Part shown: piece by piece, positions 16,732 to 24,337 of the stretch
Numbering within the stretch: the stretch's first letter is position 1
Layout: each line of letters starts with the position of its first letter
Assembly (NCBI GenBank): GCA_002426755.1
Contig: DINI01000015.1
Span: 1 to 27,540 of the forward strand
Reading direction: 5' to 3'
From: Flavobacteriaceae bacterium UBA5544
Lineage (GTDB): Bacteria; Bacteroidota; Bacteroidia; Flavobacteriales; Flavobacteriaceae
DNA: 27,540 bases
Notes under the pieces: model-generated
Told to the model about the DNA's origin: nothing
The model's database searches: none
What the model saw: the letters and a program-made list of their open reading frames with translations, nothing else
Position numbers and translations under genes: made by a program

Positions 16732-18576
16732 TTTTATAATTTTTAGGACTTCAGTCGTTTCGGAATTTTTGATTCTTAAAAAATAGATGCCACTTTGTAA
16801 AGTTGACATATCAACGGTTTCAATCATTCCTTTTTTTGCCATAACTTCTTTTCCTTCTATCGATATTATTGAGATGCCTTCAATTGGAGTTTTTGAATCG
16901 ATTGTCAGTATATTCTTGACAGGATTTGGATAGATTTTTACTGTTTTTCCAATGGATTGTTCTTCCATCGACAATTGCTCACTGACCATTTGCACAGCGG
17001 CCAAAGCATCCAATTTACCATATCCAAACGTGATGTTTGGAACCGTTCCCGTATAACTATCTTCACGAGCCGATTGCTGTAAGATGTTTTTCACTTCCTG
17101 ATTGGTCAAGGATGGATCCAATTGCAACATGAGGGCAATAACTCCAGTGCTCAAAGGAGCGGCAGCACTCACCGCAGTCTGAATGCCATAGAGACCATTC
17201 CCACCTTGAACCTGATTGAAAGAAAAACTACTATAATAACTATTAGGACTATAGGGTGAAAAAATAACTTCTCCTGCGGCCACAAAATCAATTCCCAAAC
17301 GACCATCTTGTGTCGGTCCTTTGCTGCTGCCTTTCCATATTTCGCCTGGAAGACCTTCAGAAATGGGACGACTTCTCGGAATGCCATTGATATCTGTCCA
17401 AATTCTTTGAATTACATAGTCACCAGGAGAGATGACATTAAAGGAGGAAGAAAAATCATTGATACTCGATCCTTCCACAACATAAGTGGTAAATTTATTA
17501 TTGTAGGCAAAATTCGCTGGATTTAAAGTTGCATGAAAGCCACCATCAACAATGGTAGTTCCAGTCAGACGTATTTTGTAAGTTCCTGTTGTGTTGTATA
17601 AATCTATTAAAATTTCCCTTCTATTACTGCTTGCGCCAAAATATTCAGCATTGGCTCCTTTATGCCCCATGAAGAAGCTACTTTGAGCGATATCAACACT
17701 TTGATCTGGACCACTTGGAGCAGCATAAGGTCCATAAATAGTGCCGTTAGGAAGTTCGACAGTCACACTGAATCGATCATTTTCACTATAATACAGATCC
17801 ATACGAAGGTTGCCACCAACATTTTTGTCGATTAATAGTTCAGCCGTTTCTCCCTGTGCAATGGTACCGGCGGCGTGATTGTCATTTCCGCCATCATCAC
17901 CTACACCACAAACAAAAATATGTCCTTGCGCAATAAAATTATCAATAGCCTGACAAATATAACTAGTGCCATCAGTTGGGCCTCCAATAGAGCCGATATT
18001 CATTAGTGTGACGCTCGGAAGACCCAACTCTGTCACCTTATCATGTACAAACTGCAATGCTACCGGAATATATGCGGCATTATAAATCGTGCTTTGACCA
18101 GGTTGACCATTAAATGGAGGAAAGCCATCCTGTACCATTTTAACAATGATTAGCGATGCTTCATACGCAACGCCTTTGAACTCCCGGTTGGTGGTGCCAC
18201 CGCCATTGCCTGCGGCAATACCTGTGGTTGCAGTACCATGTCCGCCTCTGTCTGTTGAAAGTGGAGTGCCCCCTGCGACGAGTGATGCGTTGATTTGCGC
18301 TTCTGTGAAAATTGTTCCATAACCATAACCATTTGTACCAGCACCCGAAGGATTGGTCATGTCAAATATGTATTTGATTCTGGTGGTTCCATCCGGATTT
18401 AGATAGGCGGGATGTGTGTAGTCCACACCTCGATCGAGCATAGCATAGATGACGCCGTTACCCGTAAGGTTGAATTGTGAATAGACATCATCTACATTGG
18501 CATCCAACATGGCTGGATTACCTTGCGAAAAGAGAACTAACGGAACTAATAAAAGTAATTGGGTAATATTTTTCAT
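16723..18576 (-). CDS. Secreted S8 (subtilisin-like) peptidase with T9SS type A sorting domain
   Basis: A 617-residue protein. Signal peptide about 1-18; the peptidase domain follows directly with no obvious I9 propeptide. The triad is D48 (AMLDRGVDYTH), H113 (GGHGTATTGIAAGNG) and S470 (TAVSAAAPLSTG), which replaces the usual GTSMAAP wording. At the position of the oxyanion-hole Asn (AAGNEG in subtilisins) it reads GVGDDG, giving D227. The last 80 residues are a type IX secretion sorting domain (VKIYPNPVKN ... GIYFLRI ... KIIKSY), so the protein is exported through T9SS and released or anchored at the surface. The middle (about 250-400) looks like an inserted beta-rich domain. Convergent with the response regulator. 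Confidence 0.92.
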   Translation of the reverse strand: MKNITQLLLLVPLVLFSQGNPAMLDANVDDVYSQFNLTGNGVIYAMLDRGVDYTHPAYLNPDGTTRIKYIFDMTNPSGAGTNGYGYGTIFTEAQINASLVAGGTPLSTDRGGHGTATTGIAAGNGGGTTNREFKGVAYEASLIIVKMVQDGFPPFNGQPGQSTIYNAAYIPVALQFVHDKVTELGLPSVTLMNIGSIGGPTDGTSYICQAIDNFIAQGHIFVCGVGDDGGNDNHAAGTIAQGETAELLIDKNVGGNLRMDLYYSENDRFSVTVELPNGTIYGPYAAPSGPDQSVDIAQSSFFMGHKGANAEYFGASSNRREILIDLYNTTGTYKIRLTGTTIVDGGFHATLNPANFAYNNKFTTYVVEGSSINDFSSSFNVISPGDYVIQRIWTDINGIPRSRPISEGLPGEIWKGSSKGPTQDGRLGIDFVAAGEVIFSPYSPNSYYSSFSFNQVQGGNGLYGIQTAVSAAAPLSTGVIALMLQLDPSLTNQEVKNILQQSAREDSYTGTVPNITFGYGKLDALAAVQMVSEQLSMEEQSIGKTVKIYPNPVKNILTIDSKTPIEGISIISIEGKEVMAKKGMIETVDMSTLQSGIYFLRIKNSETTEVLKIIKSY

Positions 18577-18655
18577 GATGATAAGTATTATAATTTATAC
18601 GATCATCGCAGTAATTAAAAAATGTCATCATTAAATTCTTCTTTGAAAAGAATCT

Positions 18656-19111
18656 TTATTTAACCTTCACACTATCAGGAACCAAAACTGTATAATCTCC
18701 ATTATTTCTAATCACATCTCTAACGATTGAAGAAGAAATATAGGAAGTCCTTGCCGCTGTCAATAAAAACACAGTTTCTATTTTGGAGAGTTTTCTGTTG
18801 GTATGTGCAATGGCTTTTTCAAATTCAAAATCGGCAGGATTGCGCAGTCCACGTAGGATGAATTGTGCATCTATTTTTTTGCAGAAATCAATGGTCAAAC
18901 CTTCGTAAGTCGTTACTTTTACTTTTGGCTCATCTTTAAATGCTTCTTCAATAAAGCGTTGGCGCTCATTCAAAGAAAACATATATTTTTTTTCCGCATT
19001 GATTCCTATGGCAACCACCACTTCATCAAATAGATGAATACCTCTTTTGATGATGTCGTAATGACCTAAAGTGATTGGGTCAAAGGACCCAGGAAATAAT
19101 GCTCGTCTCAT
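18656..19111 (-). CDS. coaD: Pantetheine-phosphate adenylyltransferase
   Basis: A 151-residue enzyme that transfers AMP from ATP to 4'-phosphopantetheine to give dephospho-CoA, the fourth step of CoA synthesis. The nucleotidyltransferase motif is PGSFDPITLGH (T14-L-G-H17), the central motif is LRGLRNPADFEFE, and the C-terminal ISSSIVRD motif is intact. The in-frame TTG two codons earlier is ignored because the family begins MRRALFPGSFDP at the ATG. It lies 70 bp downstream of ddl on the same strand. Confidence 0.97.
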   Translation of the reverse strand: MRRALFPGSFDPITLGHYDIIKRGIHLFDEVVVAIGINAEKKYMFSLNERQRFIEEAFKDEPKVKVTTYEGLTIDFCKKIDAQFILRGLRNPADFEFEKAIAHTNRKLSKIETVFLLTAARTSYISSSIVRDVIRNNGDYTVLVPDSVKVK

Positions 19112-19165
19112 TAGCAAACTTATGTCGTTCCTGTAAAGGATGAATTCTAAATATTAAATCTCAAT

Positions 19166-19173
19166 CAAATATA
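19166..19173 (-). promoter_or_regulatory. Candidate -7 box for coaD
   Basis: On the minus strand the bases read TATATTTG, an exact TANNTTTG match, about 55 bp upstream of the coaD ATG. No -33 TTG is at the right distance (a TTTG is only 14 bp upstream). It could give coaD an extra promoter besides read-through from ddl. Confidence 0.35.
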
Positions 19174-19181
19174 ATCAATAA

Positions 19182-20156
19182 TTAGTTCAAAGCTTCTTCA
19201 ATAGCATTTCCAAATAATTCACTTAAACTTATTCCTGCGGCTGCAGCTTGTTGCGGAAGAATACTGGCTTTTGTCAATCCAGGAATAGTGTTTACTTCCA
19301 ATAAATGAGGTTCACCATCCTTAAATATATATTCACTTCTGCTAAAACCAGTCATTTTAAGGACTTCATATACTTTTTTGGCAATTGTATTTACTTTGTC
19401 TTCTTGCTCTTTTGTAAGTCTGGCAGGAGTTATCTCTTGCGATTCGCCTAGGTATTTTGCTTTATAGTCAAAAAAATCATTGTCGCTAACGATTTCTGTA
19501 ATGGGCAATACTTTTACTTCACCTTTGTAGGTAATCACACCAACAGACACTTCAGTACCGTCCAGATACGATTCTATAATCACTTCATCATCTTCCTTAA
19601 AGGCAACATCCAATGCATTTTGCAAATCTTCTTTTTTGTACACCTTTGTAACGCCAAAACTGCTCCCAGCCTTATTGGCTTTTACAAAACATGGCAAACC
19701 AACCTTTTCTACGATGGCAGTTTCATCAATTGTATCACCAAGATTCACATAATAGGAGGTTGCCGTTTTGATTCCGTAAGGTTTTAAAGTACTGATGCAA
19801 TCTCGTTTATTGAAGGTCAAGGCGGCTTGATACATACCACAGCTGGTGTGTGGAATGTTGAGCAATTCCAAATATCCTTGCATGTAACCATCTTCTCCAG
19901 GTGTTCCGTGAATGGCGTTAAACACACAATCAAAAGTGATTTTTGTTTCATTGACCATCACTGAAAAGTCGTTTTTGTCAATCGGGAATTCTTCATTCGT
20001 CGCATTGACATAGACCCACTTGTCCTTAAAAATATGAATTCTATAAGCGTTATATAAAGTCGAATCAAGCGTTTCAAAAACCACTTGGCCACTCTTAAGC
20101 GAAATTTCATATTCGCTGGAATAGCCTCCCATAATGATGGCAATATTTTTCTTCAT
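19182..20156 (-). CDS. ddl: D-alanine--D-alanine ligase
   Basis: A 324-residue ATP-grasp enzyme joining two D-alanines for the peptidoglycan stem peptide. The N-terminus IAIIMGGYSSEYEISL carries the family's Gly-rich loop with the Glu and Ser of SSEYEISL; HGTPGEDGYMQGYLELL, CFVKANKAGSSFGV and the metal/ATP site EVNTIPGLTKASILPQQA are all present. Length fits (about 300-370). It faces the PASTA/rluD pair across a 273-bp divergent region and is followed by coaD, a layout common in Flavobacteriia. Confidence 0.97.
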   Translation of the reverse strand: MKKNIAIIMGGYSSEYEISLKSGQVVFETLDSTLYNAYRIHIFKDKWVYVNATNEEFPIDKNDFSVMVNETKITFDCVFNAIHGTPGEDGYMQGYLELLNIPHTSCGMYQAALTFNKRDCISTLKPYGIKTATSYYVNLGDTIDETAIVEKVGLPCFVKANKAGSSFGVTKVYKKEDLQNALDVAFKEDDEVIIESYLDGTEVSVGVITYKGEVKVLPITEIVSDNDFFDYKAKYLGESQEITPARLTKEQEDKVNTIAKKVYEVLKMTGFSRSEYIFKDGEPHLLEVNTIPGLTKASILPQQAAAAGISLSELFGNAIEEALN

Positions 20157-20163
20157 AGTCCTA

Positions 20164-20181
20164 TTCCTGCAGAAGCAGGAA
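20164..20181. repeat. Short palindrome upstream of ddl
   Basis: TTCCTGC, loop AGAA, GCAGGAA: a perfect 7-bp stem just upstream of the ddl start. The palindrome at 23437-23456 has the same build (TTCC- arm, 4-nt loop, -GGAA arm). Such small hairpins look like an interspersed repeat family. Confidence 0.5.
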
Positions 20182-20206
20182 CCTCTTTGTTAGTTAGTTA
20201 AATTTT

Positions 20207-20282
20207 TTTAGCTACGAATACACGAATGTTTTTCAATTACAACCGTAGCCCTTTGAAAAACATTCGTGTATTCGTGGCTAAA
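20207..20282. repeat. Long near-perfect palindrome, 30-bp arms
   Basis: The arms 20207-20236 and 20253-20282 are inverted copies with a single mismatch (T against C, still a G-U pair in RNA) around a 16-bp centre. It lies between two divergent genes, so it is not an ordinary terminator. The word CACGAATACACGAATG inside it resembles dispersed repeats I know from Bacteroidota, so it is probably a mobile-repeat remnant or a structured regulatory site. Confidence 0.75.
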
Positions 20283-20403
20283 CCCAACCGGGTAAGCACA
20301 ATATCAACCCAATTTTTCGGTTATATACCGATATGTTAACGGCAACAGTGTCACTAACAAAAATATCACATAAAAACCAAAAGAAAAAACCCTTGGGATT
20401 TTA

Positions 20404-20411
20404 TATATTTG
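20404..20411 (+). promoter_or_regulatory. Candidate -7 box for the PASTA protein and rluD
   Basis: TATATTTG matches TANNTTTG exactly, 18 bp before the ATG at 20430. It supports that ATG over an in-frame TTG at 20409, which would lie inside the box. No -33 TTG at normal distance. Confidence 0.45.
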
Positions 20412-20429
20412 TCCTTTAGAAAAAACTTC

Positions 20430-20993
20430 ATGAGCCTAACAAAATTTTTGACCAGTAAAGTATTTTTAAAACAATTGGCATTGGCAATTTTAGCAATCGT
20501 GGTGATCAGTTTTATCATTCTAAAATGGTTAGACATCACCACAAATCATGGTAGTTTTGTGGAAGTTCCTGACCTTACTGGCAAATCGCTCTCTACGGTT
20601 CAAATAGAGTTGGATGACAGAGATTTGCAAATGGAAATACAAGACTCTGCCAACTTTAATCCTAAATACCCAAAATATGCCGTCATCGAACAATATCCTG
20701 TGGCGGGCACTCAAGTAAAAGAAGACAGGAAAATTTACCTTACCCTAAACCCTTCTGGGTATAGAAAAGTGGAGGTTCCTAATATTGTTCGCCGTACCTT
20801 TAGGCAAGCCAAACCCACCCTTGAGGCACTTGGTTTTGAGGTTGGGAAAATCTCGTATGTAGATGACATTGGTAGAGATGAGGTCTTGTCCATGAGCTTT
20901 AAAGGAGAAAAAATTACCAAAGGCGAATTACTTCCAATTACTTCCAAAATCGATTTGGTTCTTGGCAATGGCAATAGAACTGATGGCGACTAA
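20430..20993 (+). CDS. Membrane-anchored PASTA domain protein
   Basis: A 187-residue protein. A short cytosolic N-terminus leads to a membrane helix at about 15-33, then two PASTA domains outside the membrane (about 44-108, opening VEVPDLTGKS; about 114-181, opening VEVPNIVRRT). PASTA domains bind peptidoglycan or beta-lactams in kinases and penicillin-binding proteins; here there is no kinase or transpeptidase part. Its stop overlaps the rluD start as TAATG, so the two are translated together. Its place opposite ddl fits a cell-wall role. Confidence 0.92.
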   Translation: MSLTKFLTSKVFLKQLALAILAIVVISFIILKWLDITTNHGSFVEVPDLTGKSLSTVQIELDDRDLQMEIQDSANFNPKYPKYAVIEQYPVAGTQVKEDRKIYLTLNPSGYRKVEVPNIVRRTFRQAKPTLEALGFEVGKISYVDDIGRDEVLSMSFKGEKITKGELLPITSKIDLVLGNGNRTDGD

Positions 20994-22039
20994 TGACTGA
21001 AGATAACACTCCAAGCGAAGATTACGATGATGATTTATACGAGCATCATTCGTTCAATGTAGATAAAGGCCAAACGCCACTTCGCATCGATAAATACTTG
21101 ATGAACCGTGTTGAGAATGCAACACGAAACAAAATACAGACGGCTGCCAAAAACGGAAGTATTTATGTAAATGATGTGCAAGTCAAACAAAACTACAAAG
21201 TCAAACCTTACGATAAAATCCGTGTGTTGTTTGAGCATCCACCTTACGAATATCTCCTGACACCAGAGAACATTCCTTTGGATATTGTATATGAGGATGA
21301 TGAATTATTGGTAGTCAACAAGCCTGCAGGTATGGTTGTACATCCTGGTCATGGTAACTATTCTGGCACACTGATCAACGCCTTGACGTATCATTTTGAT
21401 AACCTTCCAAACAATAGCAGTAATCGACCTGGTTTGGTGCATCGTATCGATAAAGATACAAGTGGATTGTTGGTAGTTGCCAAAACCGAGGAAGCCATGA
21501 CGCATTTGGCAAAGCAGTTTTTCGACAAAACCAGCGAGCGTGAATATGTTGCGATTGTGTGGGGCAATATGGAAGATGATGAAGGCACCGTGGAGGGCAA
21601 CATAGGTCGCCATCCAAAAAACCGTTTGCAGAATACAGTGTTTTTGGGTGATGATGAAGATAAAGGAAAACCAGCCGTCACACATTATAAAGTGATGGAG
21701 CGTTTGGGGTATGTCACATTGGTGAGCTGCAAACTCGAAACGGGACGTACGCATCAGATACGAGTACATATGAAACATATTGGCCACACACTTTTTAATG
21801 ATGAACGTTATGGTGGCGAAAAAATCTTAAAAGGCACCACCTTTACAAAATACAAACAGTTTGTTGAGAATTGTTTCAAGATTTTGCCAAGACAAGCACT
21901 TCATGCCAAAACACTAGGGTTTAAACATCCAAAAACAGGAGAAATGCTGCGTTTTGATTCTGAAATTCCTCAAGATATGCAAGAGTGTATCGAAAAATGG
22001 CGCCATTATGCCAAGCATCAGGATATGGAAATCGAGTGA
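20993..22039 (+). CDS. rluD: RluA family 23S rRNA pseudouridine synthase
   Basis: A 348-residue enzyme that isomerises uridines in 23S rRNA helix 69 if it is a true RluD. An N-terminal S4 RNA-binding domain (about 25-85, LRIDKYLMNRV ... VNDVQVKQNYKVK) precedes the catalytic domain. The family motif HRIDKDTSGLLVVAK is at 150-164 with the catalytic Asp at D153, and GRTHQIRVHMKHIGH is near 248. The S4 domain and full length favour RluD over the shorter RluA or RluC, but assignment among paralogues is not certain. Start overlaps the PASTA gene stop by one base. Confidence 0.92.
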   Translation: MTEDNTPSEDYDDDLYEHHSFNVDKGQTPLRIDKYLMNRVENATRNKIQTAAKNGSIYVNDVQVKQNYKVKPYDKIRVLFEHPPYEYLLTPENIPLDIVYEDDELLVVNKPAGMVVHPGHGNYSGTLINALTYHFDNLPNNSSNRPGLVHRIDKDTSGLLVVAKTEEAMTHLAKQFFDKTSEREYVAIVWGNMEDDEGTVEGNIGRHPKNRLQNTVFLGDDEDKGKPAVTHYKVMERLGYVTLVSCKLETGRTHQIRVHMKHIGHTLFNDERYGGEKILKGTTFTKYKQFVENCFKILPRQALHAKTLGFKHPKTGEMLRFDSEIPQDMQECIEKWRHYAKHQDMEIE

Positions 22040-22074
22040 TTTTCTTAAATTTATTGACTTAAACAGTCGTCTTT

Positions 22075-22440
22075 ATGCATTTCAAATCCCTCACACCAAT
22101 GCTCTACACCGAGCAGATTGAAGAAACCATCCAATTCTACACAACGCATTTAGGTTTTACCTGTGGCGACAAAAACGATGATTGGGGTTGGGCGGCAATG
22201 CACCGAAATGAAGTTGAACTCATGCTTGCCAAACCCAATGCACACTTACCTTTTGCGAAACCAACATTTACAGGCTCTTTTTATATCAAAGTGGATGACG
22301 TGGAAACCTTATGGAAGGAACTTAAAGATAAAGTTGAAATTTGCTATCCTCTAGAAACTTTTGATTGGGGCATGCGGGAATTTGCCATCTACGATAACAA
22401 TGGATATCTGCTTCAATTTGGTCAGGATGTTTTAGAATAG
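22075..22440 (+). CDS. VOC superfamily (glyoxalase/bleomycin-resistance fold) protein
   Basis: A 121-residue single-domain protein with the paired beta-alpha-beta-beta-beta modules of the VOC fold: TPMLYTEQIEETIQFYTTHLGF at the start, a central FYIKVDDVETLWKEL, and MREFAIYDNNGYLLQFGQ at the end with the Glu metal ligand position replaced by Gln in the last strand. The substrate cannot be told from sequence; such small proteins include lactoylglutathione lyase relatives and antibiotic-binding proteins. It lies alone between rluD and yaaA. Confidence 0.85.
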   Translation: MHFKSLTPMLYTEQIEETIQFYTTHLGFTCGDKNDDWGWAAMHRNEVELMLAKPNAHLPFAKPTFTGSFYIKVDDVETLWKELKDKVEICYPLETFDWGMREFAIYDNNGYLLQFGQDVLE

Positions 22441-22480
22441 AATGTCTTTATATCTTCATTGAAATTATAAAAGTTTCATC

Positions 22481-22511
22481 TTGAATTTTATCATAGGTAA
22501 TTGTAACTTTG
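22481..22511 (+). promoter_or_regulatory. Promoter of yaaA
   Basis: TTG (22481-22483), 20 bp, TAACTTTG (22504-22511): a full Flavobacterium-type promoter, 17 bp before the ATG at 22529. It shows that the longer in-frame reading from 22481 is not the real start. Confidence 0.7.
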
Positions 22512-22528
22512 AAACTAAAGAATTATCT

Positions 22529-23287
22529 ATGAAACTTGTCTTATCGCCAGCAAAATCGCTTGATTTTGAAACTAAATTGCCAACGTCTAAAAGTACGGAA
22601 GCCCAATTTCTGTCCTCATCAGAGCGTTTGAATAAATTGCTCAAAAAGAAATCCGCTAAAAGCTTGTCTAAACTGATGAGTATTTCCGATGCTTTGGGGC
22701 AACTCAATTACGAACGCAATCAAGAGTGGGAATTGCCATTTACCAAAGACAATGCACGCCCAGCCATCTATGCCTTCAATGGTGATGTGTATCGTGGTTT
22801 GGACGCTTACACAATTCCTAATGATAAGATTGGGCAAGTTCAGGATAAGGTGCGCATTCTTTCTGGCTTGTACGGGGTTTTGAAACCTTTGGATCTCATA
22901 CAGCCCTATCGTTTGGAAATGGGAACCAAACTTCCTGTTGGAAGGAACAAAAACCTTTATGAGTTTTGGAAAAAAGATATCGTCAAAGCGCTCAATGAAG
23001 AATTAAAGGAAGGGGAGTTGTTTCTCAATTTGGCAAGCAATGAGTATTTTAAGGCAGTCGATACCAAAAAACTTAAAGTACCCGTAATCACTATCGACTT
23101 TAAAGAGTTTAAAAATGGCGATTATAAAATGATTGGGATTTTTGCAAAACTCGCCAGAGGCTTAATGGCACGGTACATCATTGATACCAATGCAGAAACC
23201 TTGGATGATATCAAAGGCTTTAATTATGAAGGGTACGGATTCAGCGACGCGCTATCTGATGAGCACAATTTGGTGTTTACCCGATAA
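22529..23287 (+). CDS. yaaA: Peroxide stress protein YaaA
   Basis: A 252-residue protein of the YaaA/DUF328 family, which in E. coli limits free iron and protects DNA during hydrogen peroxide stress. Matches to the family run from end to end: SPAKSLDF at the start, FNGDVYRGLDA, LSGLYGVLKPLDLIQPYR, NLASNEYFKAV, and ARGLMARYII near the C-terminus. The ATG at 22529 starts at the conserved MKLVLSPAK and follows a good promoter. Its stop is 1 bp from the end of the convergent THX gene, and a terminator-like hairpin follows inside that gene. Confidence 0.96.
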   Translation: MKLVLSPAKSLDFETKLPTSKSTEAQFLSSSERLNKLLKKKSAKSLSKLMSISDALGQLNYERNQEWELPFTKDNARPAIYAFNGDVYRGLDAYTIPNDKIGQVQDKVRILSGLYGVLKPLDLIQPYRLEMGTKLPVGRNKNLYEFWKKDIVKALNEELKEGELFLNLASNEYFKAVDTKKLKVPVITIDFKEFKNGDYKMIGIFAKLARGLMARYIIDTNAETLDDIKGFNYEGYGFSDALSDEHNLVFTR

Positions 23288-23288
23288 G

Positions 23289-23420
23289 TTAAGCTTTCGA
23301 TTTTTTATCGATGCTTATTTTTTCCAAGGTTGAAGGACGTCGTTTTATCTTTTTGCGGCGTACACCATAAGTGCCTCTGTGAATTTTTCCTCGTCTTGAT
23401 TTTTTATCTCCTTTTCCCAT
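23289..23420 (-). CDS. 30S ribosomal protein THX
   Basis: A 43-residue, very basic protein starting MGKGDKKSRRGKIHRGTYG and continuing VRRKKIKRRPS, which is the Bacteroidota form of ribosomal protein THX, a small peptide bound in the head of the 30S subunit. The Bacteroidota form is a little longer than the 26-residue Thermus peptide. It begins at ATG (23420, minus strand) and ends TAA one base past the yaaA stop, so the two genes converge. No good -7 box was seen; the palindrome at 23437 lies just upstream. Confidence 0.93.
   Translation of the reverse strand: MGKGDKKSRRGKIHRGTYGVRRKKIKRRPSTLEKISIDKKSKA
23291..23323 (+). terminator. Candidate terminator of yaaA, inside the THX gene
   Basis: AAGC-TT-TCGAT (23291-23301) pairs with ATCGA-T-GCTT (23307-23316) with a small internal loop, followed by ATTTTTT (23317-23323). 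It stands 4 bp after the yaaA stop and lies within the last codons of the THX gene on the other strand. Confidence 0.5.
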
Positions 23421-23436
23421 TGAATATTTATTTTTC

Positions 23437-23456
23437 ATTCCCACAAAGGTGGGAAT
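23437..23456. repeat. Short palindrome between THX and the glycosylase gene
   Basis: ATTCCCAC, loop AAAG, GTGGGAAT: a perfect 8-bp stem, followed by CTCAT. Same build as the palindrome at 20164-20181. It is in a divergent gap, so it is a repeat or operator and not a terminator of either gene. Confidence 0.55.
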
Positions 23457-23472
23457 CTCATAGTGTTTAACT

Positions 23473-23480
23473 TAACTTTG
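23473..23480 (+). promoter_or_regulatory. Candidate -7 box for the glycosylase gene
   Basis: TAACTTTG matches TANNTTTG exactly, 46 bp before the GTG start at 23527. No TTG at the expected -33 distance. Confidence 0.45.
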
Positions 23481-23526
23481 TTCAACATAAAGTACAACAA
23501 TTAAATCATATTCACAAGTTAAAAAC

Positions 23527-24204
23527 GTGTTCCTCCACCAACATCCATACCCACCATTTATTCAAGATGATACTAAAAAGCTGATTGTTGGTACATTGCC
23601 TCCTCCACGCTTTTCTACAGGTGAGTTGTTGGAGAAGGATGTCGATTTTTGTTACGGGAGTTATTACAATTCGCTTTGGTTGTTCATAGACAAGATACAT
23701 GACCTCAATCTTCGGTTTGATAACTCACAGGAAGCTGTCGATCAACGCAAAGAATTCCTCATTGCTCACCACATAGGCGTATGCGACATCGTAGAAAGTG
23801 CCGAACGTGAGAAAATCGATGCTTCAGATCTGGGGATGCAGAACATTGAGTTACGAAACATCATCGGGTATTTAAAACAATACCCAAGCATAGAAACACT
23901 GCTGTTTACTGGTGGCAATAGCAAAAACGGACCGGAATATTTCTTTAGAAAACATCTAAAGGAGTATGGATTAAAGTTGAATCTCGTGTCGAACGAAGTA
24001 CCCCGAATCCACGCATTTCAACTGCCTGTGACCTCGGGCGGCGTCAAGACCTCAAGAACCATAACCACTGTGTCCCTGACTTCCGGTTCTGGTGCTGCCA
24101 ATATTTCCATTAGCAGAAATCCTCTGTACCAGCAGTTAAAGGCTAAAAACCCTGACTTCAATACCTTCGATTTTAGGGTGATGCAGTATCGGGAGTTTAT
24201 ATAA
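23527..24204 (+). CDS. Uracil-DNA glycosylase family protein
   Basis: A 225-residue protein of the uracil-DNA glycosylase superfamily in the form common in Bacteroidota, beginning MFLHQHPYPPFI and then LIVGTLPPPRFSTGELL, where the glycosylase water-activating motif normally lies. DFCYGSYYNSLW and a LLFTGGNSKNG strand-loop follow. The C-terminal DNA-intercalation segment would be around LTSGSGAAN, similar to the HPSP-type loop by position. The start is GTG. It would act on uracil or a related deaminated base in DNA; the exact substrate class is not clear from the motifs. Confidence 0.8.
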   Translation: MFLHQHPYPPFIQDDTKKLIVGTLPPPRFSTGELLEKDVDFCYGSYYNSLWLFIDKIHDLNLRFDNSQEAVDQRKEFLIAHHIGVCDIVESAEREKIDASDLGMQNIELRNIIGYLKQYPSIETLLFTGGNSKNGPEYFFRKHLKEYGLKLNLVSNEVPRIHAFQLPVTSGGVKTSRTITTVSLTSGSGAANISISRNPLYQQLKAKNPDFNTFDFRVMQYREFI

Positions 24205-24273
24205 TTGGAATGTTTAGCAACAAATTATTTCTCATAAATCGAAGAAAATAAATACTGCCCAATAAATTAGCCT

Positions 24274-24281
24274 TACCTTTG
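24274..24281 (+). promoter_or_regulatory. Candidate -7 box for the DEAD-box helicase gene
   Basis: TACCTTTG is an exact TANNTTTG match, 56 bp before the ATG, so the leader would be about 45-50 nt. No TTG is seen at -33. Confidence 0.45.
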
Positions 24282-24337
24282 CGCCATATTTAAAGGAGTG
24301 ACCTAATTGAATAGAGTTTGCTTCGTAAACACAAATT

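Noticed and set aside
18581..18602. Partial copy of the ATACG-N8-CGTAT site before the S8 peptidase gene
   Set aside because: Only one half-site is intact (TATACG on plus), and the spacing would place the -7 box at the start codon.
22481..22528. Longer start for yaaA
   Set aside because: The extension contains the promoter, and the family begins at the ATG at 22529.
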